Part shown: positions 23,365 to 33,440 of the stretch, piece by piece
How the letters are laid out: every line of letters begins with the position of its first letter
How positions within the stretch are numbered: position 1 is the stretch's first letter
Source of the DNA: Voacanga thouarsii
Lineage: Eukaryota; Streptophyta; Magnoliopsida; Gentianales; Apocynaceae
Length of the DNA stretch: 64,000 nt
Reading direction: 5' to 3'
Assembly: GCA_026120185.1 (NCBI GenBank)
Contig: JANUWF010003368.1
Span: 1,302,001-1,366,000 of the forward strand
Program-made: the position numbers and the translations under genes
The notes under the pieces: model-generated
The model's database searches: none
Seen by the model: the letters and a program-made list of their open reading frames with translations, nothing else
What the model was told of the DNA's origin: nothing

Positions 23365-24139
23365 TTAAAGATCTGGACACTCCTTTTTCCAGTGTCCCTT
23401 CTTCCCACACTTGAAGCACTTGCCCTTTGGCTTGTCCTTGGGCTGGGCTGCTGCATTCCCCTTCTTCTTCTTGAACTTTCTGGGTTTGGGCCCAGTTCTT
23501 GAAGAAGAAGTCCTAGCAATCATGGCCTTTGACTGTGGCTTCATGACCTTCTCCGCCATCTGGAACTCCTTCATCAATTCAGTTAAATTCATGTTCAACT
23601 TGTTCATGTTATAGTTTAACTTGAACGGACTGAAAGAGCCCGGTAGAGATTCGAGAACCATATCCATTTGGCTCTCGGGGTCAATGACAGCCCCTAAGAT
23701 TTCCGCCTCCTCGAAAGCAGCAATCATCTTGAGCATTTGCTCTCGGACTGATGCTCCCTCAACCATCTTAGTGTTTACAATTATTCGAAGAGCCTCCTGC
23801 CTTGCGGGCCGGCTCTTGTTTGCGAACATGGTTGCCAATGATTAACTTATGTCATATGCAGAAGCCATGTGCTCGTGTTTTGACTGGAGCACATTAGACA
23901 TGGAAGATAACATATAGCAACATGCCATTTCGTCAGCTTTCTTCCACGCCTTTTCAGCCTCTCGCTCTTCAGCGGTGGAACCTTCCCCGATAACAGGGCA
24001 GGTTTCGTAAATGACATACTTATACTCCTCGGCTGTGAGTATTATGTCCAGGTTTCCTTTTCCAGTCCACATAGTTTGGACCCGTTAACTTATTCTCCCT
24101 GAGAATAACGGCCAATGGACTAAAAGAACCTTCCACCAT
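23365..24139 (-). pseudogene. COP-C Gag
   Basis: Starts at ATG 24139 (MVEGSFSPLAVILRENKL), reads NYVDWKR and then shifts frame by one extra base near 24075. It continues NLDIILTAEEYKYV, with a TAA after ASAYDIS (about 23842). ARQEALRIIVNTKMVEGASV, DMVLESLPGSFSPFKLNYNMNK, a Lys-rich segment and the perfect zinc knuckle CFKCGKKGHWKKEC follow, ending CPDL and TAA at 23365. The frame then runs on into protease. Roughly 250 codons, normal for copia Gag. The same start sequence is seen in COP-F at 52357. Confidence 0.9.
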
Positions 24140-25898
24140 TTCTGAAAATCGAAAATAAAAGAACGAATTTAGTTTGTGAAAACAAAATAAAATTTGTGCA
24201 CTGAAAATAATTTGGCTCTTAGGAAAACTGACATAGTTTCTTGGGAAGATTAACAGTTTCCTAAGCTAAGTGTATTAACCACCACAAATTAATTTCCCTT
24301 CTAGGTAATGGTCTAGAGAATAACTCCATCGTGGGATGGCCGTTTCCTCTCATTTCCTATGGACATACCTCGCACTATAACCTCTAACGTGGGCTGGCCG
24401 ATCATAGTACGTGCCCCGGGTTATTAATTACATCCTTCCATTAGATCTAGATCCTTGTGGTATCCCCATCCTATACGGGTTTACTCCCAGGATGACGCGA
24501 GGGGATCCACGATCTCTAATGAGGACCGTGATGGAAGCCGTGGGGCCGTTGGAACCCCTCTCCCACTTAGTCTTCTAAAATAAAGTTTTTCTGAAAATAT
24601 CCTTTTGAAATTTCCATTAAGGTTTTCTTAACTCAAAAATAAAATATCTAAGTCCAACAAAATCTCTATGTCAAGGCTTATATCCTTTGATAGATTTTCT
24701 CCATGGACTAATTTTATTTAAGTTAAAACTTAATGATTAAATTTTCCAATTAAAACTTTCTAGAAACTTTGGTCTCAAGCTTATTTGACAAAATCATTTT
24801 TCTAGTCCAAAACAAAACAAAATGGCTCTCCATTTTAATTTACAAAAATATCTAAATCCAATATATTTTCTATGTCAAGGATTAAATCCTTTGAGAAAAT
24901 ATTCAAGGATTAATTTTTGTACCAATTAAAATAACCATTTAGTTTTTGAAGAAAAATATTTTTTCTTGCCAAAACAAAAAGTTCCCAAAGACTTTGGTCT
25001 TTGAGGAAAAACACACATAGGTACATAAAAAAAATAGCATGCTCGAAAACAGTAAACGTTTTCATGCTTTTTTATTTTTTAAACCTAAGTGCCCGAATAA
25101 TAGAATTAAACACATTAATTAATTAATTAATGATCTTGTTTAATCCTAAAATCCCTTACTAATATTTTTCATGCAAATATATTCCAAGAATATAAATATT
25201 GAAAAAAATATTAACTTCGCCTGGTATGGGACCCAAAACGAAAAAGAAAAAAAATAAAAAAAAATTTGACTAGCAGTCTACTGCACCGGCCGCACCGGAT
25301 CCGGGCCCATTTGACCTGTGGTCCACCGCGCGCACCAGATCAGACACTGCCTCAACCCGCCTTGCTCCGCCCGCGCGTGTGTCTTGCATGCGGCTCCGAC
25401 AACTCGCGCATGACCCGAATTCAACCTGCGCAAATTGCATTTCAATTTTGCAATTTCATCGGCTCAATTTGCTACAGTAGCAACTTGACTCATGCGGCTC
25501 AGAAGACGCGGCTCGTGAAACAGAAACAGTGCGGCTTGGCTTAATCGGCTAGGCTCGGCTCCACGGCTTAGGAAGAGTGCATCTTCTTTGTTTTTCTTCC
25601 TTTCCGCGCGAAAATTTGCAGAGCCTCTGTTCTTCATATTTTGCTCATAATTTTGGCTTCTTTGGACATTTTTACTTACAAAAAACATCCAAAACAAAAC
25701 TACAACCGCCTATAAACATTTAAATTGGGTTTACACGATTAAACTTCAAAGCAAGAAAAATTTTACAGAGACCTATGCTTCCACTGTGAAGCTTACAAAA
25801 CCATCTATCCCATACCAAAACAGCGAAGGATCATAGGTATAATCATCTTCTCCATTTTTATTAACTACCATACTCCCTATATTGATCAAAACCAGTGT
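24140..25898 (-). other. COP-C leader (untranslated)
   Basis: About 1.76 kb between primer site and gag ATG, mostly AT-rich, with a GC-rich island at about 25270-25610 (CACCGGCCGCACCGGATCC, CCGCGCGCACC, CCGCCCGCGCG). The island lies roughly 300-630 bases after the primer site. Open frames seen there on either strand have no recognisable domains. Confidence 0.75.
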
Positions 25899-25909
25899 CT
25901 CTGATACCA
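25899..25909 (-). promoter_or_regulatory. COP-C primer binding site (initiator Met-tRNA)
   Basis: TGGTATCAGAG on the minus strand, three bases after the 5' LTR end. Confidence 0.9.
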
Positions 25910-25912
25910 CAT

Positions 25913-26780
25913 TGATGGAACCGAAAACAGAGGGAGCATGTTGTTACGGGGAAAAAAATTTGGAGAAAAATAAAAGCGAGCCTAAAAGGCTATGCGGAAG
26001 CGTGAAGATCATACCTTTGCGATCCTTAACCCTTCTAGGTTGAGTAAGAATGGATTGAACGACTGGAACCGCCTCGCTTTGTCCACTTGAAGAAACTTCC
26101 GGTTGAACACCCGCTAGCCTTCTACTCTGCCTTGTTTGCATGAACGCCTAGCTTTTCAGCTCTCGGGATATTCCTCAGCCTAACCTCTAGTCGGTGAACA
26201 CAACAGAGAAGAAGAATGGTCTCAAATCTCCTTGGTTCTCTTGCTATTGGTTAGTAAAGTCCAAGGAGAAATCACAGAGGAGGAAGACGTGAGAGAGAGC
26301 AGAGAGAGACGTGAGTTAGCTTCTGTGAGGCTAGAAAATTAGGGTTTTTCTTTTTCCACGCTGTAGCAGTAGTAGTCTAGGTTTCTACCATATAGTACTT
26401 TGAGAAACCACTACTACATGTCCTGTTCTACGTATTCGAAATACGCTTATGTCATGAAGTGAGTGGACTACCCACTGGCTAAAGGTAAGCCATTCCCCAT
26501 TTGGAATTCATAACATAATAACCTAAACATGATGAGGTTCCTAGTCTCATCAATAGGTTAAGAACAAATGTTTATGTGTTAAATAACCCGTGATCCATAC
26601 CTTACTGTGAAAGACCACCATTCACATGGATCACTTATTTAAACACCATGGGTCTGTTCCAAACGAAAATCGTGCACAAACAAAAAGTAAATTCACAAAC
26701 AAATTCTGAAAATAAATTCTTTTATTAAAATATTCGATTTTACATCAGAAACCTAGTCTAAGAGGGCATACAATCCAACA
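25913..26780 (-). repeat. COP-C 5' LTR with internal deletion
   Basis: 868 bp against 2029 bp for the 3' LTR. Both match up to TTTTTCCA (18645 and 26358), and this copy resumes at GCTGTAG (19808 and 26360), so 1161 bp are missing. Both deletion borders carry TCCA, a short homology. Retained parts are near-identical to the other LTR. Confidence 0.92.
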
Positions 26781-27865
26781 ATTACTACTTGAAAGTCCTT
26801 GGCCAAGGCAATTGTATATTGGAAACAGTTCCAATTGATACACATCTAGAGTAGTGGATTCCTGGTACAAGTACTATTGTATTTGGGCCAGAATTAATTC
26901 TGGAGGGAGTTGGCACTAATTCCGTACTCCAAACCGAATGAGATATTGTATAGTGAAAGGAGTTGGTTGCACTGAAGTTTGTTATTGAAGGGTTCATGTC
27001 AAGCCACTTGACTTCCTGGACTCTTGGGTGGTCATGATGTGTTGTTAGATACCACTCATGATCTGGGAATATGGGTTTATTAATTGATGAATTATTAAAC
27101 CAATCCTAATTAGAATTAATAGGATTAATTATAATTAATTATGGATTATTAATCTCAAAGACGTTTAGATTAATTCATGTTCGCTACCAATTGACTGGGA
27201 AACCTAATAGGTTGCATAGAATAGAGGATTATATACTCAAGATGTTATTTGATAACATAGTGGGGTTAATTGCGAGAAAGAGAAGTTGTTATGGAAAATT
27301 ATAATTAGTTATAATTTATGGTCAAATTGTAATTATGAGAACTTGATGTTCCCAATTACAATTAGGGAATTCTAATGGGATTAGAATCCCCTGTTTTTGG
27401 TAAGGGAATTTCCTGTATATTGGTGAATACACACATGAAAAACCTAAGCTGAAATTGGACCCAAAAAAAAAAAAAAATCCTAGAGCAAGATACACGAAAT
27501 CAGCCTCTTGTTCTCTCTTTCTCTCGTTTTCTTCTTGAAAGAAAAACCTAGCCGTTATCTTTTTCTACTAGCATAGAAATTTTGGTGCTTGAGTATTCCT
27601 CGGTGTGGATTACTATTAGAGATAATCACACACTGTGATTATAGTGGTTAGACGTTCAACTCATGTGGAGGTTGATCATGAGGATTGCTGGATCGCGCCT
27701 CAACTTAAAGAAGAAAATTTTATTCTTCGGACGATCACGCAAAGGTAAAAGCTGTTACCTTTACCCTCATTATGTCTTGTTTTCCACACATAGATAGGTC
27801 CTGGGAAGGTATCTCGTTTTATTTTCCGTTGCGCCATATAGGATACGAGCCTCAGATACCCAACA
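26781..27865 (+). repeat. COP-B 3' LTR, second part
   Basis: Resumes with ATTACTACTTGAAAGTCC and matches the second ~1.08 kb of the COP-B 5' LTR, ending CAGATACCCAACA at 27865. The next five bases, ATTTC, are the right copy of the COP-B target duplication. Confidence 0.95.
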
Positions 27866-28418
27866 ATTTCTCCATATTATGCATGTTAAAATTCATGACA
27901 AACTGGTCATACTTAGGAGGTAATGAGCCCAAGATCAAATCTGTGGCCATGTCATGATTAATAGGAGCACCAAGCTTATCTAGATGATCAAGATAGCCCT
28001 TCGTTTTAAGGACATGAGCACTTACCGAGGTGTCAGAAACCATCTTACATGCATTTAACGCCTTGTGAGTTTCAAATCTCTCTTGTCGTGCTTGCTCTTG
28101 GAACATTTCCTTGAGATACACAATCATGTCATATGCCTCTGCTTCTTCAAATTGTTTTTGAAGTTTAGAGTTCATGATTGCTAGCATGAGGCAAGTAACA
28201 TCGTTGGAGTCATCTTTGTGCTTATTATAAGCATCTTTTTCAGCTTTTGAGGCATTATTTGCTGGCGCAGGGGGAATAGGATTTTCAAGAACATAGAGCC
28301 TTTTTTCTTGCTTAAGAACAATTCTTAAGTTTTGTGCCCAATCAAGAAAGTTAGTCCCACTAAGCTTGTCTTTCTCGTGCACAGATTGCAATGAATTATT
28401 CCAACTGTTTGTTGCCAT
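27866..28418 (-). pseudogene. COP-A Gag N-terminal part
   Basis: Starts at ATG 28418 (MATNSWNNSLQSVHEKDKL) and is open for 184 codons up to the COP-B junction: FLDWAQNLRIVLKQEKRLYVLE, DVTCLMLAIM, YDMIVYLKEMFQEQARQERFET, DLILGSLPPKYDQFVMNFNMHNMEK. Read without COP-B and one ATTTC copy, the frame continues at 6046 as SITKLHGMLKQDELN and reaches the zinc knuckle and protease. This gag segment has no stop of its own. Without the insert it would be a normal copia Gag. Confidence 0.92.
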
Positions 28419-29302
28419 TATCTACATACAAAATATGCAAAGTAATTAATTTTGAGGCTTTAATGAAAAACTCCCACTAAAAGCATTTAAACTTTTGAAA
28501 CTTCAACATTTTGATGTTTCGTAGTGGGAAAAAAAATATTTTTTTATAAACATTTTATTTTAATCATAAATAAGATTTGACTTTAATCTTATAATTAAAT
28601 AAAACTCAAAATTTAAATGAGATACGCATCAAATGTCCTGGCTAACTTATCTCATATAATGCCCTAGGCCCAAAACCATTTTGATAGCCTAGTTTAGTTA
28701 AACCATATCAAACATATGGAAAACTATTTTCCTCCTTGTCTCACTTAGATAATCAAAAGCATCCTACTTTGGTAGGAATGACCATATGATTATCCAAGTA
28801 ATAACAAGTGTTTGATTTTGGAAGGCATTTAACACTTAAATTTTTTTTTAAAATAAAAATTTGATTGTAGTAAGCATGAAATAAACATATCAAATATGCA
28901 TTCAAGATATAAATAAAAGTGACATAGCATGACTCATAACCTATGTTGATCATCACGAGCAAAGTGAAGATCAAGGTGGTCAATCTAGGTATATGAACTC
29001 CTTAAGCATTCTCTAATGCCTTGAGCATACTCCTCATTGGTTGTAAATATTGGCCACCGTCTTCTTTTACATTGGATAGTAAAATTAAAATAATTCCTAT
29101 TCTATGAAAGCAGTACAATTTTACAACTATGAAAAATGACACACAGGCCGTATTTAAAAATTACAACTTAAAACAACCAGAATGAAACTTGCCAATCACA
29201 TTGGGATAAAACAGTCCATGTTATGCACTATTCAAAATAATCCACAACTACAATAAAAAACACAAATGAATAACACATAACGAACAGTTAGTCGGGGTTC
29301 CA

Positions 29303-29371
29303 AGGGGCAGCGCCCCTGGCGGAAGTCCTGCTGGCCAGTCAGCGGGCGGGGGTTAAGGGGGCAGCGCCCCT
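29303..29371 (-). other. Paired GC-rich palindromes in the COP-A leader
   Basis: GGGGCAGCGCCCC occurs at 29304-29316 and again at 29358-29370, each self-complementary apart from its central bases. The intervening bases contain CTGGCCAG and GGGCGGGGG. This is 480-550 bases after the primer site and contrasts with the AT-rich surroundings. Confidence 0.7.
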
Positions 29372-29756
29372 AGAAGGAAAAATAATTTTTCCTTCTCTCA
29401 TTAAATGAGATTTCGCCTTCCGATTTCTAAATATTAATCAGATTAATGTTTGGACCCCTTGGTAACCATCGCCGTGAAATTTCATATTACAGACAATCTG
29501 CGTTCCCCTTTAATCATATTCATATAGATAACATATTATCATAGCCGATTAATACAAATAATTTGCAAAAATAGAACGACGGATAACATGCTTACGATAC
29601 CATATCATATTAAAACAGACCAGTTTACGGACAATCTGTAACTAATCTGGTCTGATCAGGTAACTAAGACGCACATATTAAACCTAATTTAGGCAGTCTA
29701 CATGCTAAGTATTCTAAAATCATAATTATGCAAACATGCTGATATACACCGTTTAA

Positions 29757-29759
<3 letters not shown>

Positions 29760-29789
<30 letters not shown>
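29760..29789. repeat. (CA)n microsatellite
   Basis: Fifteen uninterrupted CA repeats in the COP-A leader, between primer site and GC palindromes. Confidence 0.98.
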
Positions 29790-29792
<3 letters not shown>

Positions 29793-29853
29793 CATACATA
29801 TCCACAACAATACGAGTAACACAGATGAATCAACCTAATCATTTAGCAAGTTT

Positions 29854-29864
29854 CTCTGATACCA
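29854..29864 (-). promoter_or_regulatory. COP-A primer binding site (initiator Met-tRNA)
   Basis: TGGTATCAGAG on the minus strand, one base after the 5' LTR end. It confirms minus orientation and that 29866-31403 is the 5' LTR. Confidence 0.93.
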
Positions 29865-29865
29865 C

Positions 29866-31403
29866 TGTTAGGATTCGTGGACTCCTAAACGTGAAAAACA
29901 TCCATGAATCCCTTCCGAGGATCCAAGTAAACGATTAAGAAGATCGTAGGTTTGTAGAATTATCCCTATTTGGTGTAATCGATATCCTTCGATTCTTATT
30001 CTATCACTGTACGTGCAACCTGAATGATCACCAGACGTTGTAGTGTGCGGACGTCCTCTATCAGATACACACTGCGAACTTACTCGTTACCCGAGGAGTG
30101 CTAGCACCTAGGGTTTGAGAGGTTTTTTTTTTTTTTTTTTTTTTTTTTTCTGATCAATGGAGGCACGAATATTCTCAACAGAAATTGGCACACCCAAGAA
30201 GACGGCTAGTTTCTTAAAAACCCATTCCGAACTTCTTAGAGTCCAACCCCAATAATATCTTATCGTATTTTAATATAAATTCAAATTAAATTAAAACTGA
30301 TATGATAAGATTCTGCCATTATCTCGGTGATTTAACTAATTAATTTATCGAGACAGATTCTTATAATCTAGACATCATCCAGATACATCGAATGTGGACA
30401 TAATTCTAAATTCATTGTATCTGGTAAATTTTCTAAGTTCGATTAACTTAGACATATTTCCAGATTCATCAAATCTAGTCACCAGAAAATAACCTAACAA
30501 GTTCGCTTATTGTGTGACCCTATAGGTTCATTTAACACTGGTAGTGTACCTAAATCATATTTAAATGGCCCACAAGTTATAAGCGATTTCTAACAAAACA
30601 TTATAACTATCCAGGTTAAATGAAGATTGGTGATCTCTTTGAATTAAACTATAATTTTACATTTAGTCATTTTGTCACACGATATCCAAATTAAGCATAA
30701 GGCACGGAGCATGTCATCCTTATTAAGCTTAATCAATTATTTCTTGATTTTATAGTAGACTATTCAAACAAATGATATCAATATCTCATATTGATATATT
30801 TGAGTACAACTATGTATTTTAACAGTCTAACTTATCAAGGGGCCCATGGATATCTCTCCCATAATTGAGAGGGACAAATTCCTTCACTATCAATCATATT
30901 CCTCTCATTAATTTATTCTATATCCAACATTAGTCTAATTTATTATCTGGTTAAAGACAAATTTAAACAACGTCAAAATACAGAATTTATTAGGTAGAAA
31001 ACTATGATGAATTTAGGTCGAAGGACTTTTAATATTATTATGGCTAGAAAGTACTTATGACATGTTCCATGAAGTACTCTCATAGTGGGTCATGTCTAAT
31101 ACAATGTTCTCTAACATTTATCTATGTTTTGACTTGATATCACAAATATCCATGACCAGTAAAACATAGCCATCCAGTCACAAACATACTAATCTTAATT
31201 TATTATTGTTCCAATAATAATAAATGATCAGGGACAGATTTAGAATAGTCATTGTATTCATTGTTGGGTTTTACTATCAAGTCACGTACTTGATGGCCAC
31301 AGAACAAAATGCATTATTCATGGAAAGGAAAGCTTCATATTATTATATAAAACATAACGACAATAGTATAAGTACAAATTGACTCTAGGGCATATCCCTA
31401 ACA
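29866..31403 (-). repeat. COP-A 5' LTR
   Basis: 1538 bp, plus-strand ends TGTTAGGATTCG and CATATCCCTAACA, matched by 1141-2663. It carries a 27-base T run (30123-30149), where the partner has a shorter mixed run. Followed by the right CATAG duplication. Confidence 0.93.
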
Positions 31404-32097
31404 CATAGAAGATAACGTAAGTCCCCTTTTATTTTATAAATACCGTTTTCACCATTGATTTTCTATAAAATTTGCATATGTGTATATTTCATCAATTATT
31501 TTATGAAACGTTGATTTTTACAGGCCCCTAATATGGATATTGTGTGACAAGCAATTCTCTGTATATGAAATAATGCTCTATGTGATCTTTGTATGAGATT
31601 ATCATTCTTTATTTTTGTTGGAGAAAAGTAGTTCTCTATATGAGACAATCAATTCTTGTGTGGGACCATTAATCTCCAAGTGAGAAAAATATGTGTCTTG
31701 TTTGAGAAATATTATGAAACCATTTTTAATGGAAAATTACGGAAACACATGAGACTCACTGAGTGTTTTGCACTTACATATTTCTTTATTTTTTCCTATT
31801 GAGGTTCTATTGTATAGGTCAGAAATCAAAGTGGTACATCGGAAATGTATGGGGGTAGAAACGAGTATTAGATTATCTTGTTAGAGAAAAAAGTTTGAGT
31901 AACAATGTATTATATACTTGAGATGTAATTTCAAAGTTATCATAAAATGAATTTAATCTTTATTTAAGGTTATAGAATGAATCTGCTATGCATGAAGTTA
32001 TAGATTGTTATAAAGAACCCCTTTTTTGGGAGTTCAGATAAGGTAATATCCTATGAAGATAAGGCCCATAACGACGGGAAAATGTCAGGAGTTAAAA
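31404..32097 (+). mobile_element. LTR-D left LTR, second part (3' end approximate)
   Basis: Continues the LTR interrupted at 1140: CATAGAAGATAACG aligns with CATAGAAGATGAGG of the second copy (33266), and the match runs to the second copy's break at 33440. Beyond that no partner is available in the window. The 3' border is guessed from primer-like sequences TTGGTATTCGAGC (about 32100) and ATTGATATCAGAGCC (about 32138), either of which could be a decayed primer site. AT-rich, no genes. Confidence 0.65.
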
Positions 32098-32387
32098 TTG
32101 GTATTCGAGCTTAGATGAATGATTTTGGGAGAAATTGATATCAGAGCCTTAGGTGAATGGTTTTGGAAGATTTGACTTTGTGATTATCTTGTGGTTGTAG
32201 GTATGGTCGTAGAAAATAATTGAAAGAAGAGAAATGCTCATAGGTGAATATGTATGACATGCTTAAGTTTATAATTTTTGGAGATATTATCGGTTAGTGG
32301 TTTGGAAGAAATTTTAGATTAATGATATTGGTGATGTTGATGGTATTTTCAAATTTTGATAATGAAATTTCTTAAAGGAGGAAAAAT
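32098..32387 (+). mobile_element. LTR-D interior, ~0.3 kb and non-coding
   Basis: The whole interior between the LTRs, with no gag or pol motif on either strand. It ends in the purine-rich CTTAAAGGAGGAAAAAT (32371-32387), a plausible polypurine tract abutting the second LTR. The element is therefore either a non-autonomous short-interior type or an internal-deletion derivative that relied on enzymes from another element. Confidence 0.65.
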
Positions 32388-32651
32388 TGTAACACCCTTA
32401 CCTGAGCAGTCTTGAGTTAGGATATATTCTCTTACCTTTGACGAACTTTTGGACAGATTCTTGGAGGAAGTATTGGATAATAAAAGGGAAAATAAGGAAG
32501 AAGAAATTATTTGACAGAAAATGATTGGTTACCACATATAATATTATATATATATTTGATAAGAAATATTATATGGTTGCCGATGGGACCTACACTACTA
32601 ATTAAGTGGCAGCCCACTTTACTAAAAATTTATTAGATATTTTTAATTTTT

Positions 32652-32920
32652 CTATATCTTTTATATGTTTCTAAAATCTTCCATAAGCTTCCACCATGTT
32701 CTATAAGTTTCTATCATTTTCTATAAAATTCTTTTAGCTTCTATTTATTTCCATAAGCTTCTACTTAATTCTATTAATTTTCATAAGTTTCTATAAGTTT
32801 CTATTTATTTCCATTAGTTTCTAATAACTTCTATTTAAATCTATTAACTTTGATTAACTTCTATAAGTTTCTATTAACTTCTATAACCTTTCATCATGTT
32901 CTATTAATTTCTAAACTCTT
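32652..32920 (+). repeat. 10-bp-periodic tandem array in the right LTR of LTR-D
   Basis: About twenty-seven 10-bp units (CTATAAGTTT, CTATTAACTT, CCATAAGCTT), almost indel-free. Same landmarks as the left array but 40 bp longer, i.e. four more units. Confidence 0.9.
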
Positions 32921-32952
32921 CTAAATGATTTCCAAGTTATCAAAAGAACAAC

Positions 32953-32961
32953 TATAAATAG
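32953..32961 (+). promoter_or_regulatory. Predicted TATA box of LTR-D (right LTR)
   Basis: TATAAATAG followed by AGG, identical to the box in the left LTR at 882-890 and in the same position relative to array and purine tract. Confidence 0.6.
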
Positions 32962-33440
32962 AGGAAATGAGGAGGGAGAACCAAAATAAGAGAAGAATAA
33001 GGAAATTGGGAGAAGAATAGAGGGAGGCCAAGAGGAAAAGGAAGTAAGAAGAGAAAAAGAAGGAATTTGGGAGAAAGTGAGGGGGAGGCTGAGAGGAAAA
33101 GGGAAAAAAGAAGAAGAAAGAAATAGAGAGAAAGAAGGAAAAAGAAAGAAAAGGAAAGAAAAAGAAGAGAAAGAGATACCAAAAAGGAGAGAAAATAGAT
33201 AAAGAAGTAGTAATTTTGCAAGATTGATTTTGTTCAATCAATTAGGTAAGTTTGATTTGAGGTTTACATAGAAGATGAGGCGAGTCCCTTTTTATCTTAT
33301 AAATATTGTTTTGGCCGGTATTTTTCGTTAAAATTTGTATATGTGCATATCTCATCAATTATTTTTTGAAGCATGGATTTTTACGGGTCCCTAATATAGA
33401 TATTATGTGACAAGCAATTCTTTGTGTGTGAAGTGATACT

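Larger units (their letters stand above)
18200..26780 (-). mobile_element. COP-C: Ty1-copia retrotransposon
   Basis: Inserted in the COP-B 3' LTR with target duplication ATTAC (18195-18199 and 26781-26785). It is 8581 bp, with LTRs at 18200-20228 and 25913-26780, polypurine tract at 20229, gag-pol at 20245-24139 (minus) and a primer site at 25899. It is the innermost left-hand element and the least damaged polyprotein in the window. Its gag, protease and integrase resemble COP-E and COP-F, not COP-A or COP-B. The 5' LTR has lost 1161 bp. Confidence 0.95.
6047..27865 (+). mobile_element. COP-B: Ty1-copia retrotransposon with nested GYP-2 and COP-C
   Basis: Bounded by 5-bp duplications ATTTC (6042-6046 and 27866-27870) in the gag of COP-A. 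It has a 5' LTR (6047-7783), primer site, ~1.8-kb leader, gag-pol and a 3' LTR (17544-27865, split by COP-C). Subtracting GYP-2 (4310 bp) and COP-C (8581 bp) leaves about 8.9 kb. By eye the first ~420 bp of its LTRs differ at about 30 positions. It founds the family seen again as COP-G, two solo LTRs and a partial LTR in the right half. Confidence 0.95.
28419..29853 (-). other. COP-A leader (untranslated)
   Basis: About 1.4 kb, AT-rich, without coding evidence. It holds two GC-rich palindromes (29303-29317, 29356-29371) and a (CA)n microsatellite at 29760-29789. Confidence 0.8.
1141..31403 (-). mobile_element. COP-A: Ty1-copia retrotransposon, nested host of COP-B
   Basis: Complete element with LTRs at 1141-2663 and 29866-31403, both TG...CA. 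The 5-bp target duplication CATAG (1136-1140 and 31404-31408) lies within LTR-D. On the minus strand the order is 5' LTR, primer site, leader, gag, [COP-B insert], gag-protease-integrase-RT-RNase H, polypurine tract, 3' LTR. The 30.3-kb span includes 21.8 kb of COP-B and its own inserts, leaving about 8.4 kb of COP-A. The two LTRs differ at about 20 or more of the first ~260 positions by eye, so this is not a recent insertion. Confidence 0.95.
32388..33440 (+). mobile_element. LTR-D right LTR (cut by COP-E)
   Basis: Starts TGTAACACCCTTACCTGAG and repeats 355-1140 plus 31404 onward. It contains the 10-bp array (32652-32920), the TATA box TATAAATAG (32953-32961) and the purine-rich tract (32962-33190). 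It stops at 33440, where COP-E begins. The continuation is not in the window and should lie past the far end of COP-E. Long minus-strand Phe/Ser-rich open frames here are the complement of the purine tract. Confidence 0.85.

Noticed and set aside
27852..27865. The last residues (LLGI) of the minus-strand COP-A gag open frame
   Set aside because: They are translated from the end of the COP-B LTR; the true gag continues at 6046.
32911..33241. Long Ser/Phe/Leu-rich open frames on the minus strand, looking like membrane proteins
   Set aside because: They are the complement of the purine-rich tract in the LTR-D leader; low-complexity artefact. The same holds for 840-1106.
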